From positions 166,639-230,638 of the forward strand of contig NZ_FTPD01000045.1 of the NCBI RefSeq assembly GCF_900156895.1: 64,000 bases of DNA, in the 5' to 3' direction. The position numbers were made by a program, and so were the translations under genes. The stretch comes from Mesorhizobium prunaredense (GTDB lineage Bacteria > Pseudomonadota > Alphaproteobacteria > Rhizobiales > Rhizobiaceae). Below the pieces are notes generated by a model. That model saw only the letters and a program-made list of their open reading frames with translations. It searched no databases and was not told the DNA's origin. Shown here in pieces: positions 27,150 through 35,965 of this stretch; position 1 is the first letter of the stretch; each line of letters starts with the position of its first letter.

Positions 27150-28376
27150 GTGGAGACCGGCATCACAAGGCACGGTTCGCCCGAGGCAGCCAAAAGCCGC
27201 ATTCACCGCGGCACCAACCAGAGCGGCATGCGGGACCACAATGAGCGGCTGGTGCTGTCACTGGTGCGCCAGCACGGCAGCCTGGCGAAGTCCGACATTG
27301 CGCGCGTGACCGGACTTTCGGCCCAGACGGTTTCGGTCATCATGCGCGAGCTCGAGGAGGACAACCTTCTTGTCCGCCAGGCGCCGCTGCGCGGCAAGAT
27401 CGGCCAACCTTCCATTCCGATGGCGCTCAATCCCGATGGAGCCTATTTCATCGGCCTGAAGATCGGCCGTCGTAGCGCCGAACTCGTGCTGATCGATTTT
27501 CTCGGCAATGTGCGCTCGATGCTGCAGCATTCCTACCGCTATCCGGCACCGCGCGAGACGGTCGAGTTCGTCACCTCCGGCATGAAGACGATGCGCGGCG
27601 AACTCACCCCGGCGCAGGACAAGCGCATTGCCGGACTTGGCATCGCCATGCCGTTCGAATTGTGGAGCTGGGCCGATACGGCAGGTGCGCCGCGCGACGT
27701 CATGGACGAATGGCGCCACCGAGACATCCGCGCCGACATCCAGGCACAGTGCGAATTCCCGGTCTACCTGCAAAATGACGCCACCTCTGCCTGCGGCGCC
27801 GAACTGGTGTTCGGCAAAGCGGGCACGCCACGCGACTTCGTCTATTTCTACATCGGCGCCTTCGCCGGCGGCGGCATCGTGCTGAACGGTCACCTTTTCG
27901 GCGGACCGACCGGCAATGCCGGCGCGCTGGGTTCGATGCCGGTGCCTGGACCGGACGGCAAGCCTGCCCAATTGATCGACGTGGCGTCGATCGCCATGCT
28001 GGAAAAGGCACTCAACGCGCGCGGCGTCGAAGCCTCACATCTGTGGACGTCACCGGAGGATTGGGGCGAAATCGGCGTCGAGCTCGACGATTGGATCGCC
28101 TGCGCCTCGCAGGCGCTCGCCTATGCCATTGTGGCGGCGTCATCGGTTATCGATTTCGAGGCGGCGGTGATCGACGGATGGATGCCGAAGGCCGTGCGGC
28201 GCCGGCTCGTCGATGCCGTTATCGATGCTATCGGCAAGATCGACGGTGAAGGCCTAAAGGTTCCGGCCGTGCGCGAGGGGACTGTCGGCATTCATGCACG
28301 TGCCCTGGGCGGTGCCAGCCTGCCGCTTTCCGAGCGCTTCCTCATCGGCTCGACCACGATTTCCAGGAGTGCCTGA
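27150..28376 (+). CDS. frcR: ROK-family transcriptional regulator, FrcR type
   Basis: The product is 408 aa from GTG 27150, which has GGGAGG 7 nt upstream; a TTG at 27123 is rejected for lack of a site. Residues about 28-85 form a winged helix-turn-helix (LVRQHGSLAKSDIARVTGLS, AQTVSVIMRELEEDNLLVRQ). The rest is an ROK sugar-kinase-like fold (GLKIGRRSAELVLIDFLGNV, VYLQNDATSACGAELVFG, GAFAGGGIVLNGHLFGG). The zinc-binding CxCGxxGC motif of many ROK members is not visible. It is divergent from frcBCA and heads the frcR-mutarotase-frcK operon, so it probably senses fructose or its phosphate. Confidence 0.85.
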   Translation: METGITRHGSPEAAKSRIHRGTNQSGMRDHNERLVLSLVRQHGSLAKSDIARVTGLSAQTVSVIMRELEEDNLLVRQAPLRGKIGQPSIPMALNPDGAYFIGLKIGRRSAELVLIDFLGNVRSMLQHSYRYPAPRETVEFVTSGMKTMRGELTPAQDKRIAGLGIAMPFELWSWADTAGAPRDVMDEWRHRDIRADIQAQCEFPVYLQNDATSACGAELVFGKAGTPRDFVYFYIGAFAGGGIVLNGHLFGGPTGNAGALGSMPVPGPDGKPAQLIDVASIAMLEKALNARGVEASHLWTSPEDWGEIGVELDDWIACASQALAYAIVAASSVIDFEAAVIDGWMPKAVRRRLVDAVIDAIGKIDGEGLKVPAVREGTVGIHARALGGASLPLSERFLIGSTTISRSA

Positions 28377-28379
28377 GCG

Positions 28380-28826
28380 ATGCTGATCGGAATCCCGGTG
28401 CTGCTCGGTCCACAGCTGCTGGCGACACTGCGTGCCATGGGTCATGGCGACGAGATCGCCCTTGTCGACGGAAACTACCCGGCGAAGGAACAGGCACACC
28501 GGCTCATCCGCGCCGACGGTCATCATCTTGTTCCGATGCTCGACGCCATCCTCAGCGTATTGCCTGTCGATGACGCAGTGCCGGAGGCGCTGTTTCGCGC
28601 CTCGGTCAAAGGCGATCCCCTGATTGCCGATCCCGTTCATCACGAGATGGAGGCGATCTGCGCCAGGCGTGCTCCGGGCCGCAAGGTGGTTGCGCTTGCC
28701 GGCGCCGACTTCTATCAACGGGTCAGGTCCGCGCACGCGATCGTCGCGACAAGCGAGCCGCGGCTCTACGCCAACATCATCATCCGCAAGGGTGTGATCT
28801 ATCCGCCGGAGAACGGGAAATCATGA
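28380..28826 (+). CDS. RbsD/FucU-type sugar mutarotase
   Basis: The product is 148 aa. It begins MLIGIPVLLGPQLLATLRAM and continues GHGDEIALVDGNYPA, matching RbsD/FucU proteins, including the conserved GHGDEI..VD.N.P motif; the C-terminal ATSEPRLYANIIIRKGVIYP is also typical. The family speeds exchange between sugar ring forms (pyranose/furanose or anomers). Between frcR and frcK it likely supplies the ring form of the incoming sugar needed by transporter or kinase. Its stop overlaps the frcK start by 4 nt (ATGA). Confidence 0.85.
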   Translation: MLIGIPVLLGPQLLATLRAMGHGDEIALVDGNYPAKEQAHRLIRADGHHLVPMLDAILSVLPVDDAVPEALFRASVKGDPLIADPVHHEMEAICARRAPGRKVVALAGADFYQRVRSAHAIVATSEPRLYANIIIRKGVIYPPENGKS

Positions 28827-29746
28827 TCCTCTGTTGCGGCGAAGCCCTGATCGACATGCTGCCACGTACCACGACTGAGGGCGAGCCGGCCTTTGCCCCC
28901 TATGTCGGTGGCGCGGTGTTCAACACGGCAATAGCGCTTGGCCGGCTGGGAGCGCCCGCCGGTTTCTTTTCCGGCCTGTCGACGGATCTGTTCGGCAGCC
29001 AGTTCAAGGACGCGCTGAGGGCAAGCCAAGTCAGTTCCACCTATGCGCACACATCGCCCCGGCCGACCACGCTCGCCTTCGTGCGGCTGGACAACGGCCA
29101 GGCGACCTACACGTTCTACGATGAAAACACAGCCGGACGGATGCTGACCATCGACGATCTGCCGAAACTCGGCAGCGAGATCGAAGCCATGCTGTTCGGC
29201 GCCATCAGCCTGATCTCGGAGCCGGCCGGATCCGCCTACGAGGAATTCATGCGGCGCGAGCACAGCCACCGCGTCATGATGCTCGACCCCAACATCCGGC
29301 CGAATTTCATACCGGACAAGGCCAAGCATCTCAGGCGTATCCGCTCGATGATGGCCATGGCCGACATCGTGAAGCTGTCGGACGAGGACCTCAACTGGTT
29401 TGGCGAAGACGGCTCGCACGAGGACGTCGTCCGCAACTGGCTGGAGCGCGGCCCGACGCTGATCGTCGTTACCCATGGCAGCGAAGGCGCCGTCGGCTAC
29501 ACCAGGGATCACAAGGTCACGGTCGTACCGGACAAGGTCGAGGTGGTCGATACGGTCGGCGCCGGCGACACGTTCAACGCCGGCGTCCTGGCCTCGCTGC
29601 ACGAGCAAGGCCTGCTGTCGAAGGAGGCGATCGCCAATCTGTCGGAAGACGCCATCCACAAGGCGCTAGCGCTTGGCGCCAAGGCTGCGGCGGTAACCGT
29701 GTCGCGGGCCGGCGCCAATCCGCCCTGGCGGCATGAAATCGCCTGA
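28823..29746 (+). CDS. frcK: PfkB-family carbohydrate kinase, probable fructokinase FrcK
   Basis: The product is 307 aa. It has the PfkB signatures VGGAVFNTAIALGRLGAPAG near the N-terminus and DTVGAGDTFNAGVLASL near residue 245, whose Asp is the catalytic base and whose GAGD forms the anion hole. AFVRLDNGQATYTFYDENTA is the lid and sugar-binding region of fructokinases. It phosphorylates the imported sugar, presumably fructose. It is translationally coupled to the mutarotase gene. Confidence 0.88.
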   Translation: MILCCGEALIDMLPRTTTEGEPAFAPYVGGAVFNTAIALGRLGAPAGFFSGLSTDLFGSQFKDALRASQVSSTYAHTSPRPTTLAFVRLDNGQATYTFYDENTAGRMLTIDDLPKLGSEIEAMLFGAISLISEPAGSAYEEFMRREHSHRVMMLDPNIRPNFIPDKAKHLRRIRSMMAMADIVKLSDEDLNWFGEDGSHEDVVRNWLERGPTLIVVTHGSEGAVGYTRDHKVTVVPDKVEVVDTVGAGDTFNAGVLASLHEQGLLSKEAIANLSEDAIHKALALGAKAAAVTVSRAGANPPWRHEIA

Positions 29747-30001
29747 TTGGACGGCGGCGCGCTGAAGACGCGCAGGACGTCAATCACTTTATGTTTCGCC
29801 CAGCCGCGCGCGTGCGACACAAAGGCCGTGTCGTGCGCAACAAAGGCCCGGATTTCCGGCGTCTGATGGGGACCTGTCGGACTGAGAGGTAACAGGCTGC
29901 GACATTTGAGCAATTCGTCGTTTTGTTCGTGCAGCTTTCTCGGCTGGCGCAACTCTGCTACCAGCGGCCGGTTATCTGGCTAATACCGTTTTGAGGCCGA
30001 C
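29747..30001. other. Gap before the aminotransferase gene; weak hairpin
   Basis: A short stem CGACAC/GTGTCG around 29814-29834 may end the frcR-frcK transcript. The rest should hold the promoter of the next gene. No frame is supported. Confidence 0.35.
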
Positions 30002-31144
30002 ATGCAGTTCATCGATCTAGGCGCGCAGCGCGAACGAATCCGCGACAGGCTGAAAGCCGCCATCGACCGCGTCGTCGACGAGGGGCGCTATATTCTCGGA
30101 CCTGAGGTCACCGAATTCGAAAACAAGCTCGCCGCCTATATCGGCACCAAGCATGTTGTCGCCTGCGCCAACGGCACCGACGCACTGCTGCTGCCGCTGT
30201 TTGCGGCCGGCATCGGTCCAGGTGACGCGGTGTTCGTGCCGAGCTTCACCTTCGCCGCCACGGCGGAAGTGGTGGCGCTGGCCAAGGCCGAGCCGGTTTT
30301 CGTCGATGTCGATCCGCAGACCTACAATATCGACATCGCCAGCCTCGAAGCCGCCGTCGCCATGATCAAGGCGGAGGGCCGACTGAAGCCAAGGGCGATC
30401 ATCCCCGTCGACCTGTTCGGGCTCGCTGCCGACTACGAGGCGATCATGGCCATCGCCGACCGCGAAGGGCTGATGGTGATCGAAGATGCCGCCCAGGCGA
30501 TCGGCGGCTCGAGCGACGGCAAGATGCTGGGTTCGTTCGGCGCGGTCGGCTCGACCAGCTTCTACCCGGCAAAGCCGCTCGGCTGCTACGGCGACGGCGG
30601 CGCGATGTTCACCAATGACGATGCGCTGGCCGAGCAACTTCGCTCGTTCGCCTTCCACGGCAAGGGCGAAACCCAATATGACAATGTCCGCGTCGGCATC
30701 AATTCGCGACTCGACACTCTGCAGGCGGCGATCCTGATCGAGAAGCTGGCCATTCTTAAAGACGAGATGGTTGCCCGGCAAGCGGTCGCCAATCGGTATG
30801 CCGAAGGCCTCGGCGATATCGTCAAGGCGGCGCGCAACCTGGACGGCGGCCGTTCGGCCTGGGCGCAATATGCCATCGAAACGCCGAAGCGCGACGGGCT
30901 GAAGGCGCATCTCGGGGAAAAAGGCATCCCGTCGGTGATCTATTACGTGAAGCCGCTGCACAGCCAGATCGCCTACCGCGACTATCCGCGCACGCCGACC
31001 GGCCTTTCCGTCTCGGAGGAACTGCCGAAGCGTATCCTGTGCCTACCGATGCATCCCTATCTGAGCGAAGCCGACCAGGACCGGATCATCGAAACGATCC
31101 GTAACTATATCGGCTCGAATTCGGCGCAAAACGCCGCCGCGTAG
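30002..31144 (+). CDS. DegT/DnrJ/EryC1/StrS-family sugar aminotransferase
   Basis: The product is 380 aa and full length for the family. It starts MQFIDLGAQRERIRDRLKAA and has YILGPEVTEFENKLAAYIG, ACANGTDALLLPL, DLFGLAADYEAI, and the PLP lysine in STSFYPAKPLGCYGDGGAMF. Members transaminate nucleotide-linked keto-sugars for surface polysaccharides. It stands alone, upstream of the sulfate-activation genes and 5 kb from the polysaccharide island, so its product may feed that island. The exact sugar cannot be told. Confidence 0.88.
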   Translation: MQFIDLGAQRERIRDRLKAAIDRVVDEGRYILGPEVTEFENKLAAYIGTKHVVACANGTDALLLPLFAAGIGPGDAVFVPSFTFAATAEVVALAKAEPVFVDVDPQTYNIDIASLEAAVAMIKAEGRLKPRAIIPVDLFGLAADYEAIMAIADREGLMVIEDAAQAIGGSSDGKMLGSFGAVGSTSFYPAKPLGCYGDGGAMFTNDDALAEQLRSFAFHGKGETQYDNVRVGINSRLDTLQAAILIEKLAILKDEMVARQAVANRYAEGLGDIVKAARNLDGGRSAWAQYAIETPKRDGLKAHLGEKGIPSVIYYVKPLHSQIAYRDYPRTPTGLSVSEELPKRILCLPMHPYLSEADQDRIIETIRNYIGSNSAQNAAA

Positions 31145-31241
31145 AGCCACGCGCGAGCACCGGTATACCTCCAGCAATACGCCGATTTGGTATCGCGCGC
31201 GTAAGAGAGCGTCGAAGCGGGAAAAGAAGACAATGACGGCC

Positions 31242-31271
31242 ATCTGGTTTCCGCGAGTTCGGCCACCAGAT
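31242..31271. terminator. Weak hairpin between convergent degT-like and vapC genes
   Basis: ATCTGGT (31242-31248) pairs with ACCAGAT (31265-31271) across a 16-nt loop, between two convergent genes. Without a T run this is only a possible terminator. Confidence 0.3.
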
Positions 31272-31284
31272 CCCTTCCGGGACG

Positions 31285-31716
31285 TCAGATCTTGACACCC
31301 ACAGTCGCTACATCGGTGAGCGCAAATCCCGCATCTATGGTCAGGATCGGCGCCTGGTAGGATTTCGCAGTGGCGTAATGGAAGCAGTCGGCAAGATTGA
31401 GCGCACTATTCCGCTCAGCGTCCGGATAGCGGTGCCGTCCATAGCGATCGAAGGCTTGCAGCGCGGCGGTCAACTCACGGCTCGAGATCGCCATAAGCTG
31501 GACCCCAGCCACTTCAAGGAACTCCTGCACCCGTGCTTCAGCTTCTGCCATGGGAATCCGCTTTTTGCGAAACAGCCCAACTGTCGCCTCCCATGCAGCC
31601 ACGACCGATGTAATCGGCCGCGGCGAGCGCGCGGCATCGAGCGCCGCCGCAAGGTCCTCGGCCTCAGGCTCTTCCGTCATAATGGCGATGATTGCAGACG
31701 CATCGACGAACATCAT
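31285..31716 (-). CDS. vapC: VapC-type PIN-domain ribonuclease toxin
   Basis: The product is 143 aa. The PIN-domain acidic residues are visible: Asp in MMFVDASAIIAIMTEE, Glu in SVVAAWEATVGL, Asp in LNLADCFHYATAKSY and the final DAGF. It has the TadA-like NSALNLADCFHYATA helix. VapC toxins cut RNA, often initiator tRNA. The start overlaps the vapB stop by one base, the usual antitoxin-toxin order. Confidence 0.87.
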   Translation of the reverse strand: MMFVDASAIIAIMTEEPEAEDLAAALDAARSPRPITSVVAAWEATVGLFRKKRIPMAEAEARVQEFLEVAGVQLMAISSRELTAALQAFDRYGRHRYPDAERNSALNLADCFHYATAKSYQAPILTIDAGFALTDVATVGVKI

Positions 31717-31952
31717 TAGTCACCACTGAGGTCATCGAAAAATGTCTTGTCTGCCGCAAGGCCGGTGTCCGGATAGGCCGCGATCTTCGCGCGCAAAGGC
31801 TTCAGCCGCTCCCACAGAGGGATCGCCTCCTCGACACGGCGCAATTCGTTCTCCAGGGCCAGCTTCACGGCAGCCGTCTTGTTCAAGCGCGTGCGCGCCG
31901 CCAGCTTTTCGGCAAGCCTGTTTACCTCTTCACTGCGAATGTTGAGCGGCAC
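31716..31952 (-). CDS. vapB: VapB-type antitoxin
   Basis: The product is 78 aa from GTG 31950-31952, which has AGGAGA 8 nt upstream; an ATG 18 codons further up lacks a site. The sequence PLNIRSEEVNRLAEKLAART and RLNKTAAVKLALENELRR is the ribbon-helix-helix type DNA-binding region of PSK-like VapB antitoxins. The C-terminal WERLKPLRAKIAAYPDTGLA wraps and neutralises the toxin in known pairs. It probably autoregulates with VapC. Confidence 0.83.
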   Translation of the reverse strand: MPLNIRSEEVNRLAEKLAARTRLNKTAAVKLALENELRRVEEAIPLWERLKPLRAKIAAYPDTGLAADKTFFDDLSGD

Positions 31953-32075
31953 TAGCCAATTCTCCTGTGTAGACGTAAATATAACAACGCCAACACGCGA
32001 TGGCAACTTCCATCAGGAGAGCATAAGGTTTTGTGGGAGCGCTTCCGTCAATTTCGAGGACGCGCTCGCATGGCG

Positions 32076-32912
32076 TCAGGTTGGCCCGGCCACCTTGCCG
32101 CTGGCGATGAAATGCGGATTGGCGAAGTCCTCGTCATCGCTCTGGTCGCGCTTGCCGTAGGCCAGCGGCTGACCATCGAGTGTGCGCGTTATCCCGCCGG
32201 CAGCGCGCAGCACCGCGTCACCCGCCGCAGTGTCCCATTCCATGGTGCGGCCGAAGCGCGGGTAGACGTCGGCCTCGGCGCTGGCGACAAGACAGAATTT
32301 CAGCGACGAGCCGACCGAGACGATCTCGGCAGCGCCCACTGTGCGGATATAGGCTTCGGTCTCGGGCGTATTGTGGGACCGGCTGGCGACGACGGTCAGT
32401 GGCGCCACACCCGTTCTGGCCGAAATCGGCCGACGGCCGATGATCTGGTAATCGCCATTGATATCGATTGCTTCCGCCCTGCCCGGCCGACCGGAAAAGA
32501 AGCGTCCGGTGCATGGCGCAAAGACCACACCGATCTCCGGCACGCCGTGGCGAACGAGCGCGATGTTGACGGTGAAGTCGGTCCTGCGGTTGACGAATTC
32601 CTTGGTGCCGTCGAGTGGATCCACCAGGAAGAAGGCGTCGTCGAGGTCGGGCGGCACGATGCCGGCCGATGCCTCTTCCTCAGCCACGCAAGGGATATCG
32701 GGGAAGGCGGCGCGCAGCCCGGCGAGAATGATCTTTTCGCTCTCGCGATCGGCTTCGGTCACTGGCGAGTTGTCTGATTTCTGGCCGACCGCGCAGCCGG
32801 CATCAAAAACTCGCATCACCTCTCGCCCCGCCGCCAGGGCAAGGCGCTCGAACACCCCGAGCATCGCTTCGTCGTCAGATGCCGCCGCCGCTATCATATT
32901 GGTTTTCGGCAA
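32076..32912 (-). CDS. cysQ: 3'(2'),5'-bisphosphate nucleotidase CysQ
   Basis: The product is 278 aa. Inositol-monophosphatase superfamily motifs are present: SPVTEADRESE, VAEEEAS, DAFFLVDPLDGTKEFVNRRT (metal-binding DP(L/I)DGT) and TMEWDTAAGDAVLRAAGG. It removes the 3'-phosphate from PAP or PAPS and so recycles the by-product of sulfation. It overlaps cysNC by 38 nt if the first ATG is used; ATG 32864 is an alternative that starts 11 nt after the cysNC stop. It is the last gene of the cysD-cysNC-cysQ operon. Confidence 0.9.
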   Translation of the reverse strand: MPKTNMIAAAASDDEAMLGVFERLALAAGREVMRVFDAGCAVGQKSDNSPVTEADRESEKIILAGLRAAFPDIPCVAEEEASAGIVPPDLDDAFFLVDPLDGTKEFVNRRTDFTVNIALVRHGVPEIGVVFAPCTGRFFSGRPGRAEAIDINGDYQIIGRRPISARTGVAPLTVVASRSHNTPETEAYIRTVGAAEIVSVGSSLKFCLVASAEADVYPRFGRTMEWDTAAGDAVLRAAGGITRTLDGQPLAYGKRDQSDDEDFANPHFIASGKVAGPT

Positions 32913-34812
32913 TGTCGCGCTCGTTCAGCCAGAGTTCCAGGGCCTCTACCATCTCCTCGGCGGACTTGCCGAGTGTCTTGAGATGGATTTCGGGATTTTC
33001 CGGGGCTTCATACGGTGAATCGACGCCGGTGAAATTCTTGATTTCGCCATTCAACGCCCGCGCATAGAGGCCCTTCGGATCGCGTCTGGCGCATTCCTCA
33101 AAGGGTGTGTCGACAAACACCTCGACGAATTCACCGCTGGCCATCAATTCCCTGGCCATGCGCCGCTCGGCGCTGAATGGCGAAATAAAGGAAACAATGA
33201 CGATCAGCCCGGCATCGGCCATCAGGCGCGCCACTTCGGCCACGCGGCGAATGTTTTCGACGCGGTCGGCGTCAGTGAAGCCGAGATCGCGATTGAGCCC
33301 GTGGCGGACATTATCGCCATCCAGGATGTAGGTGTGGCGGCCCGTGGCGAACAGCTTCTTCTCGAAAAGATTGGCGATGGTCGACTTGCCCGACCCCGAG
33401 AGCCCGGTGAACCAGAACACGGCAGGCCGCTGGTTCTTCAGATCGGCGCGGCCGTGCTTGCCGACATCGAGCGATTGCCAGTGGATGTTTTCGGCGCGGC
33501 GCAGCGAATGCAGGATCATGCCGGCGCCGACCGTGGCGTTGGTAATGCGGTCGATCAGGATAAAGGCGCCGGTCGTGCGGTTCTCGGCGAACGTATCGAA
33601 GGCGATCGGCGCCCGCGTCGAGATGTTGCAAATGCCGACCTCGTTCATTTCGAGCGACTTGGCCGCCTCATGGGCAAAATCGTTGACGTTGACGCGGTAT
33701 TTCAGGTCGGTGACAGTAGCGCTGGTCTGATCGGTCTCCGTCCGCAGGATATAGGAGCGGCCCGGCAGCAGCGCGTGCTCGTCGAACCAGACGATGTTGG
33801 CGGCGAACTGGTCGGCGACCTGCGGGCGCGCCGCAGGTGACACCAGCATGTTTCCGCGCGAGACCTCGACCTCGTCGTCGAGAACAAGGGTGATGGCCTG
33901 GCCTGACACCGCCTGGCTCAGATCGCCGCCATGCGAGACGATGCGCCTGACATGAGCGGACTTGCCGGATTTGGCGACAACGACCTCGTCGCCTGGTGAG
34001 ACCGAGCCGGACGCAATCGTGCCGGCAAAACCGCGAAAATCGAGATTGGGGCGATTCACATACTGCACCGGAAAACGAAACGGCAGTTCGACGACGGCTT
34101 CATCGACTGACACGGCTTCCAGATGTTCGATCAGCGTCGGGCCGGAATACCACGTCGTCTTATCCGAGCGGCTGGTGACGTTGTCGCCGTAACGGGCAGA
34201 CATCGGGATGGGCACGATCGTCTCGAAGCCAAGCTTGTGCGAAAATTGCCGATAGTCCTCGACGATCCGTTCGAACACCGCCTTGTCGAAGCCGACGAGA
34301 TCGATCTTGTTGACGGCGAGCGCAATGTGCCGGATGCCCAGCAGCGAGGCGATGATAGAGTGGCGCCTTGTCTGGCGCAGCACGCCTTGCCGGGCGTCGA
34401 TCAGAACGATGGCCAGATCGGCGGTCGACGCGCCCGTCGCCATGTTGCGCGTGTATTGTTCGTGGCCAGGCGTATCGGCAACGATGAATTTGCGTTTTGG
34501 CGTGGCGAAAAAGCGATAGGCGACATCGATGGTGATGCCCTGCTCGCGCTCGGCCTCTAGGCCATCGACCAGCAGGGCGAAATCGACGTCGTCGCCCGTC
34601 GTCCCGTGCTTGCGCGAATCACGCTCGAGTGCAGCAAGCTGGTCCTCGAAAATCTGCTTGGTGTCCGAAAGCAGGCGCCCGATCAGCGTCGACTTGCCGT
34701 CGTCCACGGAACCGCAGGTCAGGAAGCGCAGCAGCGATTTTTGTTCCTGCACCGCCAGATAGTCGCGAATGCCGTCGGTGGGGGCGAGGCTCTCGGCCGT
34801 GATGTGGCGCAT
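32875..34812 (-). CDS. cysNC: Bifunctional ATP-sulfurylase large subunit / APS kinase (CysN/C, NodQ type)
   Basis: The product is 645 aa. The N-terminal GTPase has G1 GSVDDGKSTLIGRLL near residue 34, ADTPGHEQYTRNMATGAS and AVNKIDLVGFD, followed by EF-Tu-like beta barrels. The C-terminal APS kinase starts near residue 460 with FTGLSGSGKSTIANLFEKKL and DGDNVRHGLNRDLGFT. The fusion is the NodQ arrangement of rhizobia. With CysD it makes APS from sulfate and ATP, driven by GTP, and then PAPS, the sulfate donor for assimilation or for sulfated surface polysaccharides. The start is 2 nt after cysD. Confidence 0.95.
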   Translation of the reverse strand: MRHITAESLAPTDGIRDYLAVQEQKSLLRFLTCGSVDDGKSTLIGRLLSDTKQIFEDQLAALERDSRKHGTTGDDVDFALLVDGLEAEREQGITIDVAYRFFATPKRKFIVADTPGHEQYTRNMATGASTADLAIVLIDARQGVLRQTRRHSIIASLLGIRHIALAVNKIDLVGFDKAVFERIVEDYRQFSHKLGFETIVPIPMSARYGDNVTSRSDKTTWYSGPTLIEHLEAVSVDEAVVELPFRFPVQYVNRPNLDFRGFAGTIASGSVSPGDEVVVAKSGKSAHVRRIVSHGGDLSQAVSGQAITLVLDDEVEVSRGNMLVSPAARPQVADQFAANIVWFDEHALLPGRSYILRTETDQTSATVTDLKYRVNVNDFAHEAAKSLEMNEVGICNISTRAPIAFDTFAENRTTGAFILIDRITNATVGAGMILHSLRRAENIHWQSLDVGKHGRADLKNQRPAVFWFTGLSGSGKSTIANLFEKKLFATGRHTYILDGDNVRHGLNRDLGFTDADRVENIRRVAEVARLMADAGLIVIVSFISPFSAERRMARELMASGEFVEVFVDTPFEECARRDPKGLYARALNGEIKNFTGVDSPYEAPENPEIHLKTLGKSAEEMVEALELWLNERDIAENQYDSGGGI

Positions 34813-34814
34813 GC

Positions 34815-35720
34815 TCAGAAATACCCCTCGCGCTTCTTCTTTTCCATCGAGCCGGCTTCATCGCGGTCGATCAGGCGGCCCTGCCGTTCGGAGGTGCGCG
34901 CCGTGAGCATTTCGCCGACAATGGCCTCCAGCGTGTCGGCGTTGGACTCGATCGCGCCGGTCAGCGGATAGCAGCCGAGCGTGCGGAACCGCACCAGCCG
35001 GTTCTCCACCGTCTCGCCGGGACGCAACTCCATGCGATCGTCATCCCTCAGAATGAGCATGCCGTCACGTTCGACGACCGGCCGCTCCTTGGCGAAATAG
35101 AGCGGCACGATCGGGATGTCTTCCTGGAGGATGTACTGCCAGATATCGAGTTCGGTCCAGTTCGACAACGGAAAGACCCGGATAGACTCACCGGTCGCGA
35201 TGCGGGTGTTGAATATCTTCCACATCTCCGGCCGCTGGTTTTTCGGATCCCAGACGTGCTGGGCGTTGCGGAAAGAGAAGATCCGCTCCTTGGCGCGCGA
35301 TTTCTCCTCGTCGCGCCGCGCCCCGCCGAAGGCTGCATCGAAGCCATATTTGTCGAGCGCCTGGCGCAGCGCCACGGTCTTCATCACATGCGTATGGGTG
35401 TTGGAGCCATGGTCGAAGGGATTGATATTATCGCGCACACCATCGCTGTTGACATGGACGAGGAGATCGAAGCCGAGCTTTTGCGCCATCTGATCGCGAA
35501 AGGCGATCATCTCGCGGAATTTCCAGGTCGTGTCGACGTGGAGAAAGGGAAAGGGCGGCTTGGCCGGATAAAACGCCTTCATCGCAAGATGCATCAGCAC
35601 GGAGGAATCCTTGCCGACCGAATAGAGCATGACCGGCTTGGCGAAGGTCGCCGCAACCTCGCGAAATATATGGATGGATTCGGCTTCAAGCCGTTGCAGA
35701 TGCGTAAGCGCGATGTTCAT
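34815..35720 (-). CDS. cysD: Sulfate adenylyltransferase small subunit (CysD, NodP type)
   Basis: The product is 301 aa. The PP-loop is YSVGKDSSVLMHLAMKAF near residue 34. Further CysD signatures are PFPFLHVDTTWKF, VHVNSDGV, GGARRDEEKSRAKERIFSFR and FPLSNWTELDIWQYILQEDI. It is the catalytic subunit of ATP sulfurylase. It is first in the cysDNCQ operon; the 245 bp upstream contain no gene and should hold the promoter. Confidence 0.95.
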   Translation of the reverse strand: MNIALTHLQRLEAESIHIFREVAATFAKPVMLYSVGKDSSVLMHLAMKAFYPAKPPFPFLHVDTTWKFREMIAFRDQMAQKLGFDLLVHVNSDGVRDNINPFDHGSNTHTHVMKTVALRQALDKYGFDAAFGGARRDEEKSRAKERIFSFRNAQHVWDPKNQRPEMWKIFNTRIATGESIRVFPLSNWTELDIWQYILQEDIPIVPLYFAKERPVVERDGMLILRDDDRMELRPGETVENRLVRFRTLGCYPLTGAIESNADTLEAIVGEMLTARTSERQGRLIDRDEAGSMEKKKREGYF

Positions 35721-35965
35721 GGACTTTAAGCGTTCTCTCGTGCCGCCCGGATCTTGCTTCGATGCATCAGGCGCAATTTCTCAGCGGCCCGGTTCAAGCT
35801 TCACTTCTGGCGATGTTCTTTTCGTGCAGGCGTTCTAGCAGATCGCCATTATCTATAACAATGCAAGACAGGCCTGCCCTGGCGTGGTTCGAGAATGAAT
35901 TTTCCACGCAAGGACCAGAACCCGGAAATTCCTGCCCCAGATCGCTAGGCCGTCGCCAGGAGGCG

